A stretch of DNA of 64,000 nucleotides from Thiohalocapsa sp. ML1 (lineage in GTDB: Bacteria; Pseudomonadota; Gammaproteobacteria; Chromatiales; Chromatiaceae), in contig NZ_JABX01000008.1 of the NCBI RefSeq assembly GCF_001469165.1, forward strand, positions 1-64,000. Direction: 5' to 3'. The notes under the pieces are model-generated. The model was not told the origin of the DNA. It worked only from the letters and a program-made list of their open reading frames with translations, and made no database searches. This document shows positions 7,513-18,507 of the stretch, piece by piece. The first letter of the stretch is position 1. Each line of letters begins with the position of its first letter. Made by a program: the position numbers and the translations under genes.

Positions 7513-8337
7513 TCAGGGCAGGCAGGCCTTGGTCACGCGCCGGTTGCCGAGGCGTTGCAGCGGCCGGTTGTTCGGTCCCACCAGTGCCGCGAGCTGGCGC
7601 AGGTCGGCGGTGGCCACCTCCACCGGCGTGCTCAGCACGTACCAGTGCACGCCCTCGGTGCAGGGCGGCCGGGTCAGCGAGCCGATGTAGGCGAAGTAGT
7701 CCTTGCGGCCCGGCAGCAGAAAGGTCGGATTGACGCCGACGTTGCGGCCATAGAAGGTGCCGCCCGACTCGCGCGGCGCATGCGCCAGCACGCGGCTCAG
7801 CACCTGGTTCACGCGTAGGCCCGCCACCAGCGGCACCGCGACCACGGCGATATCGCCGCGGTTGTTCGCGTGGATGAGCTGCACCTCGGCGTCCGCCGCA
7901 ACGCCGTCGATGACGTGCTCCGAGGGCACGTGAAAGCGGACCTCGACCAGCTCATAGCTCAATCCCTCGACGACGAGAAAGCTGCCCCGGTCGTAGCCCA
8001 GGCGCAGTGCGCGGCCGTCGTTGGTCACGTACAGCGAGCTGCTGCGATAGCGAAACCGCAGCGGCTCGCAGGCCGCGTGCACCGCGACGGCCTCGGTCAG
8101 CTCCACCGGCGATTGCTTCTCGCCGCCGCCGCAGGCGCCAAAGGCCGGGTCCAACTCGGCCCAGCGCTCCGGCCCCTTCTCGCCGCTGTAGGTCCAGGTC
8201 GGCATCGCCCCCGGGTCGGGTGTCGAGATCCGGTTCTGCCAAGCCGCAGCCGACGTCGCTGCGAGCGCGAGCGCAGCGCCGACAACGATGGCGGCACGCG
8301 GCAGCGGGCGCAGGGATAGGGGCAAAGACCGGGGCAT
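7513..8337 (-). CDS. Alpha-carbonic-anhydrase-like exported protein lacking two zinc histidines
   Basis: A 274-residue protein with an N-terminal signal peptide (hydrophobic core about residues 14-32, ending SAAAW), expected in the periplasm. The fold is alpha-carbonic anhydrase: WTYSGEKGPERWAELDPAF, KQSPVEL, VPSEH and YIGSLTRPPCTEGVHWYVL all match. The zinc site is altered. Where active enzymes have HFH, this protein has R134-F-H136, and the third ligand position reads EVQLIH, giving Q153 in place of His. Only one of three zinc ligands remains, although the counterparts of E106, E117 and T199 are kept. I checked both substitutions on the DNA (codons CGC and CAG). It is therefore probably non-catalytic or binds something else. 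The start at 8337 puts the signal peptide at the N-terminus. Confidence 0.88.
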   Translation of the reverse strand: MPRSLPLSLRPLPRAAIVVGAALALAATSAAAWQNRISTPDPGAMPTWTYSGEKGPERWAELDPAFGACGGGEKQSPVELTEAVAVHAACEPLRFRYRSSSLYVTNDGRALRLGYDRGSFLVVEGLSYELVEVRFHVPSEHVIDGVAADAEVQLIHANNRGDIAVVAVPLVAGLRVNQVLSRVLAHAPRESGGTFYGRNVGVNPTFLLPGRKDYFAYIGSLTRPPCTEGVHWYVLSTPVEVATADLRQLAALVGPNNRPLQRLGNRRVTKACLP

Positions 8338-8348
8338 GGAGCGGCGAA

Positions 8349-8627
8349 TCAACCTTTGTCCCGGGGACGCTTGAGCGCGGCGATGGGCACCACCTGCGCG
8401 GCCTGCGGCTCGTCGGCGTAGTACGGGCGCTCGCCGCCGCGGCCGTCCTGGTCCGCGAGCTCCTTTTCGCGGGCGGAGATCAGCGCCAGGCACTGGCGCA
8501 CGTCCTGGATGGTGTTGTTGGACAGCGGGTGCTGCATCCCGGGCGGCGGCGTCACGTCCTTGATGATGGCGGCGAGCGTCTTGCGCATCGCCAGCAGAAT
8601 CTGCTGCTCTTGACTGAGCTCGTGCAT
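8349..8627 (-). CDS. Small hypothetical protein, 92 residues
   Basis: Family not recognised. The start at 8627 is supported by a strong GGGGGAGG ribosome binding site six bases upstream; longer in-frame versions lack one. The sequence MHELSQEQQILLAMRKTLAA begins with a predicted helix, followed by a Pro-rich turn (VTPPPGMQHPLS) and a second helix (TIQDVRQCLALISAREKELA). The tail is charged and lacks a membrane segment. It ends 11 bp before the start of the carbonic-anhydrase-like gene on the same strand, so the two are likely cotranscribed. Confidence 0.75.
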   Translation of the reverse strand: MHELSQEQQILLAMRKTLAAIIKDVTPPPGMQHPLSNNTIQDVRQCLALISAREKELADQDGRGGERPYYADEPQAAQVVPIAALKRPRDKG

Positions 8628-8822
8628 GTGGGTCCTCCCCCGTGATGTGCTGTTCGGTTGGCCGGCGACGCGGCGCCCGCGTGCGGCAGAGCTGGGCTTG
8701 ACTCGGCCAAGACCCGCCGGGCTCGGGTCTCCGGGCCTGATGGGCGTCGCCACGGCCTGTAGGGTCGGGGCGGCGGGGGCATTATTCATCGCTCGCGCGG
8801 CCGCGGAAAGCGACCCCTTTGG

Positions 8823-11132
<2,310 letters not shown>

Positions 11133-11144
11133 CTAGCGCGGTCC

Positions 11145-11897
11145 TTAATCGCCGCCGTGCAGCAGGGCGCGGACCCGGGCGCGCAGGGCCTTGGCATCGG
11201 CATCGCGCAACGGCTCGCGCCGCGGGCCGCGGATGTCGCCGCCCAAAAGCTCCGCCATGACGCGCGCGGCGTCGAGCATCTCGTCGAAGACCATAAGATC
11301 GCTCGGCTCGCCGCGGAACTGCCCGAACACGGCAAGCCCGGGGCTCGCGAACTCGCTCATGTCGTCAAACGGGAAGGTGCCGGGCTTGACCAGGTTGGCC
11401 ATGCTGAACAGGGGCTCCGCATCCGGCTCGTCGCCGCGGGTGCGATGGAAGATGTCCATCTCGCCGGGGTGAAGGTTGCAGCGCTCCGCCGCGCTCAAGA
11501 TCTCGTCACCCGCGAAAGCGCCACCGGCGCTGGTGATGTAGAGCTGGATCAACAGCTCATCACGGGCCGGCTCAGCGGGCTCTGTTGAGGCTTCGTCCGC
11601 ATCGTCGTCATAGGACGCATGGTCGTCCCAATCGGCTTGCGGCGCCGTGCTCGCCTCGGACGCATAGGCATAGCCGAGGGCGGTGCCGCCCTGGTCGAGC
11701 TCGTCGTCGGTGAAGCGCCCGATGTTCGGCTCGTACTTGGTCCCGGTCGTGGCGCGCTTGGGCTGCGGGGCTCGGCGGCGGCTGCGGACGCGCGGCCGTT
11801 CCGCGCCTTCGGCACGCTGGCGCTCCCAAAGATAGAGCGCGATCAGGAACACGGCCCCGATGACCACGAGAATCAGGCGCAGTGTCGCGGCATCCAT
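11145..11897 (-). CDS. zipA: Cell division protein ZipA
   Basis: Inner-membrane anchor that binds FtsZ at the division ring. The 250-residue protein has one N-terminal membrane helix (about residues 6-24, LRLILVVIGAVFLIALYLW), a basic Arg-rich patch, a Pro/acidic linker (about 45-115), and a C-terminal ZipA FtsZ-binding domain from about residue 118 (DELLIQLYITSAGGAFAGDE) that includes FSMANLVKPGTFPFDDM. It lies between smc and ligA, the usual gammaproteobacterial order. The linker is short compared with E. coli ZipA. Confidence 0.93.
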   Translation of the reverse strand: MDAATLRLILVVIGAVFLIALYLWERQRAEGAERPRVRSRRRAPQPKRATTGTKYEPNIGRFTDDELDQGGTALGYAYASEASTAPQADWDDHASYDDDADEASTEPAEPARDELLIQLYITSAGGAFAGDEILSAAERCNLHPGEMDIFHRTRGDEPDAEPLFSMANLVKPGTFPFDDMSEFASPGLAVFGQFRGEPSDLMVFDEMLDAARVMAELLGGDIRGPRREPLRDADAKALRARVRALLHGGD

Positions 11898-11999
11898 TCG
11901 GTGCCCTCCCCCAGGCTGACTTGCTGACTTGCTCTAATGCGCGGGCGCGCATCGCCGGCCGCAGTATATCAGCGCGCCCCGGCGTCGGTCGGCGCCGGC

Positions 12000-14900
12000 T
12001 CAGGAGATCGCGGCCAGCTTTGCCGCCTCTTCCACATCGACGGACACGAGCCGCGAGACACCGGGCTCATGCATCGTGACGCCGATGAGGTGGTCGGCGA
12101 TCTCCATCGTCACCTTGTTGTGGGTGATGAAGATGAACTGCACCTGGTCCGACATGGAGCGCACCAGCTCGCAGAAGCGCCCGACGTTGGCGTCGTCGAG
12201 CGGCGCGTCCACCTCGTCCAGCATGCAGAAGGGCGCCGGATTGAGCTGGAAGATCGCGAACACCAGCGCGACCGCCGTCAGCGCCTTCTCGCCGCCCGAG
12301 AGCAGATGGATGCTCGCGTTCCGCTTGCCGGGCGGGCGCGCCATGATCGTCACGCCGGTGTCGAGCAGGTCCTCGCCGGTGAGCTCCAGATAGGCGTGCC
12401 CGCCGCCGAAGACGCGCGGAAAGAGCTGCTTCAAGCCCTGGTTGACGCGGTCGAAGGTGTCCTGGAAGCGCGAGCGGGTCTCGCGGTCGATCTTGCGGAT
12501 GGCGGACTCCAGCGTCTCCAGGGACTCGCTGATGTCCGCGTGCTGCTCGTCCAGGTAGCGGATGCGCTCGGACTGCTCGCGAAACTCGTCGATGGCCGCG
12601 AGGTTGATGTTGCCCAGGCGCTCGATGCGGGCCTGCACCTGCGCGAGCGCCGCCTCGTGGGCCGCGCTGGTGGCGGTGGCGTCGAGACCGGCCACGAGCC
12701 CGGCCATGGCGCCGCCGCGCGCGGCGAGCTGCTCCTCCAGCGTGCGCCGGCGGACCAGCCGCTCCTGGCGCTCCAGACGTTTCGCGTCCAGCTCCGACTG
12801 CACCCCGGCGATGTCCTGCTCCACGCGCTGGCGGCGCTGCTCGGCCTCGCGCACCGCTTGGTCGAGGGACTCCATCTGCTCGCGTGCGGCGCCGAGCTCG
12901 GCCTCCACCTCGAGCCGCAGCGCGAGCTGCTCGTCGCGCTGCTCGCGCTGCTCAGCGATGGGCTCCGCGGCCTCGGTCAGCGCCTCGATCAGCTCGTCGC
13001 GGCGCTCGGTGAGGGCCTCCAACTGGCCCGCGGCGCGCTCCAGTTGATCTTTGAGCGCGGTGGCCGAGGTGCGGCGGGTCTCGATGGCGACCGTCAGCCG
13101 CTGGCGCTCATCGCGCAGCGCCGTCTCCGCGGCGCGGGCCTCGGCGACGCGCCCGCGCAGCGCATCGCGCTCGACCCCGAGCGCGGTGCGCTCGGCGGCG
13201 AGCCGGTCGGTCTCTTCCAGCGCCGCGTGCAGGCGCTCGCGGGCGCCGTCGATCTCGTCGGCGGCCTCGCCACGCCCCTCGATCAGCTCCTGGAGCTCCT
13301 CATCCAGCGTCGCGACGCGCTCGCGCATGTGCTCCAGGCGCGAGCGCCCGGCGCCGAGCTCGGCATCGAGCGCGGCGCGCTCGCGGCTCAGCCGGCTCAC
13401 GGTGTCCAGCGCATCGTCGCGGGCCTGCTCCAGGCCCCGGCGGCGCTCGGCGAGCGCATCGTGCTGCTCGACCAGCGCGGCGATCACCTGCTCCAGCTCG
13501 TCGATCTCGCCATGCAGGGCCCGCAGCGCCTCGGCCCGCGCCAGGGTGCCCGCGACCTTGGGCCCGTCGCCCGGGCGCTGCAGCCAGTCGCGGCCGACCT
13601 GGGCGCCGTCGCGGGTGACGATGCGCTCGCCGGGGCCGAGCTCGCCGCGCCGGGACAGGGCCTCGGGCAGCGTGTTGGTGATGCGGATGCCGTGCAGCAG
13701 CCCATGCAGCGGCCAGGGGCAGCGGACCTTGGCCGCGAGGCTATCGGCGGGCGGGTCGCGGGGGTCCGGATCGTGCCGCAACCCGGGCCCGAGCAAGCCC
13801 AGGGGGCCGCAGTCGAGCTTGGGACCATGGGCGTCGAGATCGGCGACGCAGAGCGCGGCGAGCATGTCCGCGAGCACGGCCTCGGCGGCGGCCTCCCAGC
13901 CGGCGTCCACCTCGATGCTGTCCACCAGCCGCGGCACGTCGCCGAGGCCCTGCGCCTCGACCCACAGCCCGACGGCGTCGTCGCCGTGCTCCAGGGCGGC
14001 GTCCTGCAGGGCCTCCAGCGACGCCTGCCGGCCGCGGCAGGTCTGCAGCTCCGTGCGCGCGGCGTCCAGGCGGGCGGCGACGGCCGTGCGCTCCTCGTCC
14101 AGCCGGCGCAGCCAATCGGCGCTCTCGGCCTGGGCATCGGCGGCGGCGGCGATCTGCTCGTCCAGCGCCTCGGAGCGCTCGGTGAGCTGCACGAGGCGAG
14201 CGCTGAGCTCGGTGGTGTCGAGCTTGGCGCGGTCGTCGGCGATGCGCGCGGCGCGCTGGTCGGCGCGGGCGATGCGCCGCTCCAGGTCGTTGATGCGCCC
14301 GCGCTCGCTCTGCGCGCGCTCGGTGGGGCCGCCTGGGCCCTCCTGCAGGGCGTCCCAAGCGGCCTGCCAGGCGTCGAGGCGCTCCTCGGCGGCGCCGACC
14401 TCGTCGCCGGCCGCGGCCATGCGCTCGGCGAGCTCAATCAGTGCCGGCTCGTCGCGCGCCAGCTCCGCCGTCAGCTCGGTAAGCCGCGCCGTGTCCCGCT
14501 CGCGATGGTCCTCGGCGCCGGCCAGCTCGCCGCGCACCCGCGCCAGCTCCGACTCCTGGCGGGTGCGGTTCTCGTCGGCGAAGCGGATGGCCTGCTCCAG
14601 CCGCGCGATCTCGGCACCGACGGCGTACCAGCGGCCCTGCACGGTGTTGAAGCCCTCGGACGCCTCCGCGTGGGCGTCGCGGTCCGCCTCGATCTGCGCC
14701 TCCAGCCGGCGCTGCTCGGCGCGGCGGCGCTCCAGGTCGATGTCGAGCTCGGCGAGCGCCCGGTCGCGCTGCCCGAGATCATGATCCAGCTCGCGCCAGC
14801 GCAGCGCGATCAGCTCATCCTCCAGCGTGCGCTCGTCCTGCTTGAGCTTGCGGTACTTCTCGGCGGTCTCGGCCTGGCGCTCCAGGTGCTTGAGCTGCTT

Positions 14901-15506
14901 GCCGACCTCATCGCGCAGGTCGTTCAGGCGGTCTAAGTTCTCGCGGGTGTGGCGGATGCGGGTCTCGGTCTCGCGCCGGCGCTCCTTGTACTTGGAGATG
15001 CCGGCGGCCTCCTCGATGAAGAGCCTGAGCTCATCGGGCTTGGCCTCGATGAAGCGCGAGATCATGCCCTGCTCGATGATGGCGTAGCTGCGCGGCCCCA
15101 TGCCGGTGCCGAGAAACAGATCCTGGATGTCGCGGCGCCGGCAGCGAGCGCCGTTCAGAAAATAGGCCGACTGGCCGTCGCGCGAGACCTGGCGCTTGAC
15201 GGCGATCTGGGTGAACTTCGCAAACTCCCCGCCGGCACGGCCCTGGCTGTTGTCGAAGGTCAGCTCAATGCCGGCCATGCCGACCGGCTTGCGCCCGGTA
15301 CTGCCGTTGAAGATGACGTCGGCCATGGACTCGCCGCGCAGCATCTTCGCCGAGCTCTCTCCCATCACCCAGCGCACGGCATCGATGACATTGGACTTGC
15401 CGCAGCCGTTCGGCCCTACAACACCGACCAGATTGCTCGGGAAAGGCACCGTGGTTGCGTCCACGAAGGACTTGAACCCGGTCAGTTTGATTTTTTCCAG
15501 CCGCAT
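12000..15506 (-). CDS. smc: Chromosome partition protein SMC
   Basis: ATPase that organises and helps separate chromosomes. The 1168-residue protein begins MRLEKIKLTGFKSFVDATTV, with Walker A GPNGCGKS at residues 31-38. Two long coiled-coil arms flank a hinge around residues 505-640 (central sequence AVLADMLAALCVADLDAHGP), and the C-terminal head has the ABC signature LLSGGEKALTAVAL and Walker B FCMLDEVDAPLDD. The start at 15506 is set by this conserved opening; the frame upstream only translates repeat DNA. smc is first in a run with zipA and ligA; zipA follows after 102 bp. Confidence 0.97.
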   Translation of the reverse strand: MRLEKIKLTGFKSFVDATTVPFPSNLVGVVGPNGCGKSNVIDAVRWVMGESSAKMLRGESMADVIFNGSTGRKPVGMAGIELTFDNSQGRAGGEFAKFTQIAVKRQVSRDGQSAYFLNGARCRRRDIQDLFLGTGMGPRSYAIIEQGMISRFIEAKPDELRLFIEEAAGISKYKERRRETETRIRHTRENLDRLNDLRDEVGKQLKHLERQAETAEKYRKLKQDERTLEDELIALRWRELDHDLGQRDRALAELDIDLERRRAEQRRLEAQIEADRDAHAEASEGFNTVQGRWYAVGAEIARLEQAIRFADENRTRQESELARVRGELAGAEDHRERDTARLTELTAELARDEPALIELAERMAAAGDEVGAAEERLDAWQAAWDALQEGPGGPTERAQSERGRINDLERRIARADQRAARIADDRAKLDTTELSARLVQLTERSEALDEQIAAAADAQAESADWLRRLDEERTAVAARLDAARTELQTCRGRQASLEALQDAALEHGDDAVGLWVEAQGLGDVPRLVDSIEVDAGWEAAAEAVLADMLAALCVADLDAHGPKLDCGPLGLLGPGLRHDPDPRDPPADSLAAKVRCPWPLHGLLHGIRITNTLPEALSRRGELGPGERIVTRDGAQVGRDWLQRPGDGPKVAGTLARAEALRALHGEIDELEQVIAALVEQHDALAERRRGLEQARDDALDTVSRLSRERAALDAELGAGRSRLEHMRERVATLDEELQELIEGRGEAADEIDGARERLHAALEETDRLAAERTALGVERDALRGRVAEARAAETALRDERQRLTVAIETRRTSATALKDQLERAAGQLEALTERRDELIEALTEAAEPIAEQREQRDEQLALRLEVEAELGAAREQMESLDQAVREAEQRRQRVEQDIAGVQSELDAKRLERQERLVRRRTLEEQLAARGGAMAGLVAGLDATATSAAHEAALAQVQARIERLGNINLAAIDEFREQSERIRYLDEQHADISESLETLESAIRKIDRETRSRFQDTFDRVNQGLKQLFPRVFGGGHAYLELTGEDLLDTGVTIMARPPGKRNASIHLLSGGEKALTAVALVFAIFQLNPAPFCMLDEVDAPLDDANVGRFCELVRSMSDQVQFIFITHNKVTMEIADHLIGVTMHEPGVSRLVSVDVEEAAKLAAIS

Positions 15507-15513
15507 TGAAGAA

Positions 15514-15593
15514 AAGTTTGAAGTTTGAAGAGTGAAGTTTGAAGGCTGGAGCGCGAAGGGTGAAGTTTGAGGCTTGGCGTTGGAAGTTTGAAG
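15514..15593. repeat. AAGTTTGAAG repeats upstream of smc
   Basis: Five near-identical copies of AAGTTTGAAG (at 15514, 15521, 15535, 15563 as AAGTTTGAGG, and 15584) lie in the 5' leader region of smc, starting 8 bp before its start codon. Read toward smc they are CTTCAAACTT repeats. They occupy the place where the smc promoter or leader must lie. Confidence 0.75.
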
Positions 15594-15653
15594 GCGGGAC
15601 GGGCGCAGTATGACGGGCGACGCGCGAAGAAGCGCGGCGCAGATGGGGCAAGT

Positions 15654-15859
15654 ATGGCCTCGCGACACCGCTCCAGCGGTGTCGCGCATCTGCGGGCGCT
15701 CCCGCGCCCCGTGCCCAGGCTAGGGGCCGATGCGTCGCCTGGTCGCAGCGCGGCAGAGCCGCGAAGAGCTGGTGCCGCGCGCGATCAGCCGGCTAGAGAT
15801 GGCCTCGCGACACCGCTCCAGCGGTGTCGCGCATCTGCGGGCGCTCCCGCGCCCCGTGC
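15654..15859. repeat. Two 61-bp direct repeats, each with a perfect hairpin
   Basis: The segment 15654-15714 recurs identically at 15799-15859. Each copy contains GCGACACCGCT and its inverted copy AGCGGTGTCGC around a CC loop, an 11-bp perfect stem, followed by TGCGGGCGCTCCCGC. The last 15-mer also occurs at 16050-16064 and 17456-17470 upstream of each Uma2 gene. No T-run follows, so a REP-like element is more likely than a terminator. Confidence 0.8.
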
Positions 15860-16143
15860 GCGGGCTTCGTCCGCTGGCGCCGGTCTAACCTCTAGAAACG
15901 CGCCTGGAAGCGCCCGAATTGAGGCCCCCTGCCGACAACCTTGAGCAGGCGGACCCGTGCGACAGAGCCGCTGGGGCCGAAGCGCTGACGCTGATCCGCA
16001 GCGCGGGGCCACCGACGAGACGATGCGCGCTGAGGCCGCCAGCCCGGCGTGCGGGCGCTCCCGCTACTGCTCGCAAGCCGAAGCCATGATTCGGCGCCTG
16101 TGCTAGGCTCTTTGGCACAGTTTCCAGCCTTTTTTCTGCCGTC

Positions 16144-17127
16144 ATGACCCACAGCGCAGCGACCGAGCCCGCGCCGGTCCGCACCAAGGCCTATCCCGCC
16201 CCCGACGACGCCATTGAGCCCCGCTCCGAGGACGGCCGCCGCGTGTCGGAGGCGGACTACTGGGCCGAGTACTACCAAGCCGCGGACATCTGCTACGAAT
16301 GGAACAACGGCCGGCTGGAGGAGAAGCCCGTGTCGAGCTGGGACACCATCGCCGTCTACAAGTGGCTCATGGGTCTGCTGGAGCACTTTCTTAAGGTCCA
16401 CCCCATCGCCGACTGGGTGGTGCTGGACATGGGCTTTCGGCTCGCGCTGGCTGAGAAGACCGTCATCCGCCGGCCGGACTTGGGTGTGGTCCGCCGGGAC
16501 AATCCCGAGCCCTTGCGCTCCGGCATGGCCTCCTATCCGGGCGTGTTTGACCTCTGCATCGAGGCCTTGTCCGACCGGCGCCAGCGGGACATTCGCCGCG
16601 ACACCGTCACCAAGCACGGCGAATACGCCGGCGGCGGCGTGCCCGAGTATTACATCCTCTCCCACCGCGACGAGCACCAGGCCTTTTACGCCCTGGACGC
16701 AGCCGGCCACTACGTGCCGCTGCCGGCAACCGACGGCATCATCCGCTCGCGGGTGCTGCCCGGCTTCCAGTTCCGCCAACGCGACCTCTGCGCGCAGCCG
16801 GACTGGGACAGCCTGCGCGCCGACCCGGTTTACGCGGGCTTCGTGCTGCCCGGCTGGACCGCGGCCGAGCAGCGCGCCGCGGCCGAGGCCGCGCGTGCCG
16901 GGCTCGCGACCGAGCGCGCAGAGACGGAGGCCGCACGCGCAGAGGCCGAGGCGGCACGCGCGGAGCTCGCGACTGAGCGCGCAGAGACGGAGGCCGCACG
17001 CGCCGAGACCGAGGCCGCGCGCGCCGAGCTCGCGACCGAGCGCGCCGAGACCGAGGCCGCCGCGCGCCGACAGGCCGAAGCGGAGCTTGCTCGGTTGCGC
17101 GCGCAGATCGCCGCATCGAAACAGTAA
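16144..17127 (+). CDS. Uma2-family (DUF820) nuclease-like protein with coiled-coil tail, copy 1
   Basis: Member of the Uma2 family, whose fold is related to PD-(D/E)XK restriction endonucleases; its cellular role is not established. In this 327-residue protein the core is about residues 35-235. Candidate catalytic residues are D112 (RRPDLGVV), E140 (DLCIEALSD) and K157 (TVTKHGEYA), followed by the family hallmark GVPEYYIL. The tail from about residue 245 is an Ala/Glu/Arg coiled coil containing three 21-residue repeats built on LATERAETEAARAE. A near-identical gene follows at 17550 with only one repeat. The start ATG at 16144 is conserved in both copies. Confidence 0.85.
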   Translation: MTHSAATEPAPVRTKAYPAPDDAIEPRSEDGRRVSEADYWAEYYQAADICYEWNNGRLEEKPVSSWDTIAVYKWLMGLLEHFLKVHPIADWVVLDMGFRLALAEKTVIRRPDLGVVRRDNPEPLRSGMASYPGVFDLCIEALSDRRQRDIRRDTVTKHGEYAGGGVPEYYILSHRDEHQAFYALDAAGHYVPLPATDGIIRSRVLPGFQFRQRDLCAQPDWDSLRADPVYAGFVLPGWTAAEQRAAAEAARAGLATERAETEAARAEAEAARAELATERAETEAARAETEAARAELATERAETEAAARRQAEAELARLRAQIAASKQ

Positions 17128-17549
17128 GCGCCGTTCGGGGACGTCGCTGCGCTGCCGGTGCTCCCGCGGGCTCCCGCGGGCTCCCGCGTCACGCTAGGCG
17201 CGGCCGTTTTCGGGGGGATACAACGAGCGCAGCCAGCAGGACGAGGACCACCAAGGCAGCGGTCGGGAGCCACGGTCCGTAGCTCAGGGGCGGCGATGCT
17301 CTGCCCGATGTCGGGGGCTTGCGCGGTTGGCGCCGTGCCGCGGATCGGCCGAGTCGCGTTCACGGGGAATGGCCGACTCTAGGCGGACGCGGCCTCATCC
17401 TTCGGGTACCGGGCCTTTTGGCAAGACGATGCGCGCTGAGTCCGCCAGCCCGGCGTGCGGGCGCTCCCGCTACTACTCGCAAGCCGAAGCCATGATTCGG
17501 CGCCTGTGCTAGGCTCTTTGGCACAGTTTCCAGCCTTTTTTCTGCCGTC

Positions 17550-18407
17550 ATGACCCACAGCGCAGCGACCGAGCCCGCGCCGGTCCGCACCCAGGCCTAT
17601 CCCGCCCCCGACGAGGCCATTGAGCCCCGTTCCGAGGACGGCCGCCGCGTGTCGGAGGCGGACTATTGGGCCGAGTACTACCAAGCCGCGGACATCTGCT
17701 ACGAATGGAACAACGGCCGGCTGGAGGAGAAGCCCGTGTCGAGCTGGGACACCATCGCCGTCTACAAGTGGCTCATGGGTCTGCTGGAGCACTTTCTTAA
17801 GGTCCACCCCATCGCCGACTGGGTGGTGCTGGACATGGGCTTTCGGCTCGCGCTGGCTGAGAAGACCGTCATCCGCCGGCCGGACTTGGGTGTGGTGCGC
17901 CGGGACAATCCCGAGCCCTTGCGACCCGGCATGGCCTCCTATCCGGGCGTGTTTGACCTCTGCATCGAGGCCTTGTCCGACCTGCGCCAGCGGGACATTC
18001 GCCGCGACACCGTCACCAAGCACGGCGAATACGCCAGCGGCGGCGTGCCCGAGTATTACATCCTCTCCCATCGCGACGAGCACCAGGCCTTCTACGGCCT
18101 GGATGCGACCGGCCGCTACGTGCCGCTGCCCATCACCGACGGCATCATCCGCTCGCGGGTGCTGCCCGGCTTCCAGTTCCGCCAACGCGACCTCTGCGCG
18201 CAGCCGGACTGGGACAGCCTGCGCGCCGACCCGGTTTACGCGGGCTTCGTGCTGCCCGGCTGGACCGCGGCCGAGCAGCGCGCCGCGGCCGAGGCCGCGC
18301 GTGCCGGGCTCGCGACCGAGCGCGCAGAGACGGAGGCCGCCGCGCGCCGGCAGGCCGAAGCGGAGCTTGCTCGGCTGCGCGCAGAGATCGCTGCGTCGAG
18401 ACAGTAG
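17550..18407 (+). CDS. Uma2-family (DUF820) nuclease-like protein with coiled-coil tail, copy 2
   Basis: Tandem paralogue of the gene at 16144. It has 285 residues against 327, and the difference is exactly 42 residues, or two 21-residue coiled-coil repeats. Substitutions in the core are few (for example SGMAS to PGMAS, DRRQ to DLRQ, ALDAAGHY to GLDATGRY), and the candidate catalytic D, E and K residues are the same. It ends in ELARLRAEIAASRQ. It converges with rdgC, whose stop codon is 101 bp away. Both copies have intact reading frames, so either may be functional. Confidence 0.85.
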   Translation: MTHSAATEPAPVRTQAYPAPDEAIEPRSEDGRRVSEADYWAEYYQAADICYEWNNGRLEEKPVSSWDTIAVYKWLMGLLEHFLKVHPIADWVVLDMGFRLALAEKTVIRRPDLGVVRRDNPEPLRPGMASYPGVFDLCIEALSDLRQRDIRRDTVTKHGEYASGGVPEYYILSHRDEHQAFYGLDATGRYVPLPITDGIIRSRVLPGFQFRQRDLCAQPDWDSLRADPVYAGFVLPGWTAAEQRAAAEAARAGLATERAETEAAARRQAEAELARLRAEIAASRQ

Positions 18408-18507
18408 GCGCCGCTGGCTGGCGGCCGGGCGAGCGCTCGACTGCGGCGCCGGGGCAGAGCACCGGCACCGGCAGCCGAGGACGCTGGGGACGTCGTGCTC
18501 GCGGGGC

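Larger units (their letters stand above)
16018..18407 (+). repeat. Tandem duplication of a Uma2 gene with its upstream region
   Basis: The segment starting at 16018 and the one starting at 17424 are aligned at a constant offset of 1406 bp through the 126-bp upstream regions and both coding sequences, with only scattered substitutions. The alignment loses register only at the coiled-coil end of the gene, where the second copy is 126 bp shorter. The 296 bp between the first gene and the second unit (17128-17423) hold no gene and a short GGGCTCCCGC triplication near 17166-17190. Confidence 0.9.

Noticed and set aside
11937-14936. A 999-codon open frame on the plus strand
   Set aside because: It is antisense to smc. 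The translation is Ala/Gly/Leu/Arg-rich with no family features, as expected opposite a GC-rich gene, while the minus strand encodes a complete SMC protein.
15654-15859. Rho-independent terminators
   Set aside because: The stems are strong but no T-run follows on either strand, and identical 61-bp units point to a repeat element.
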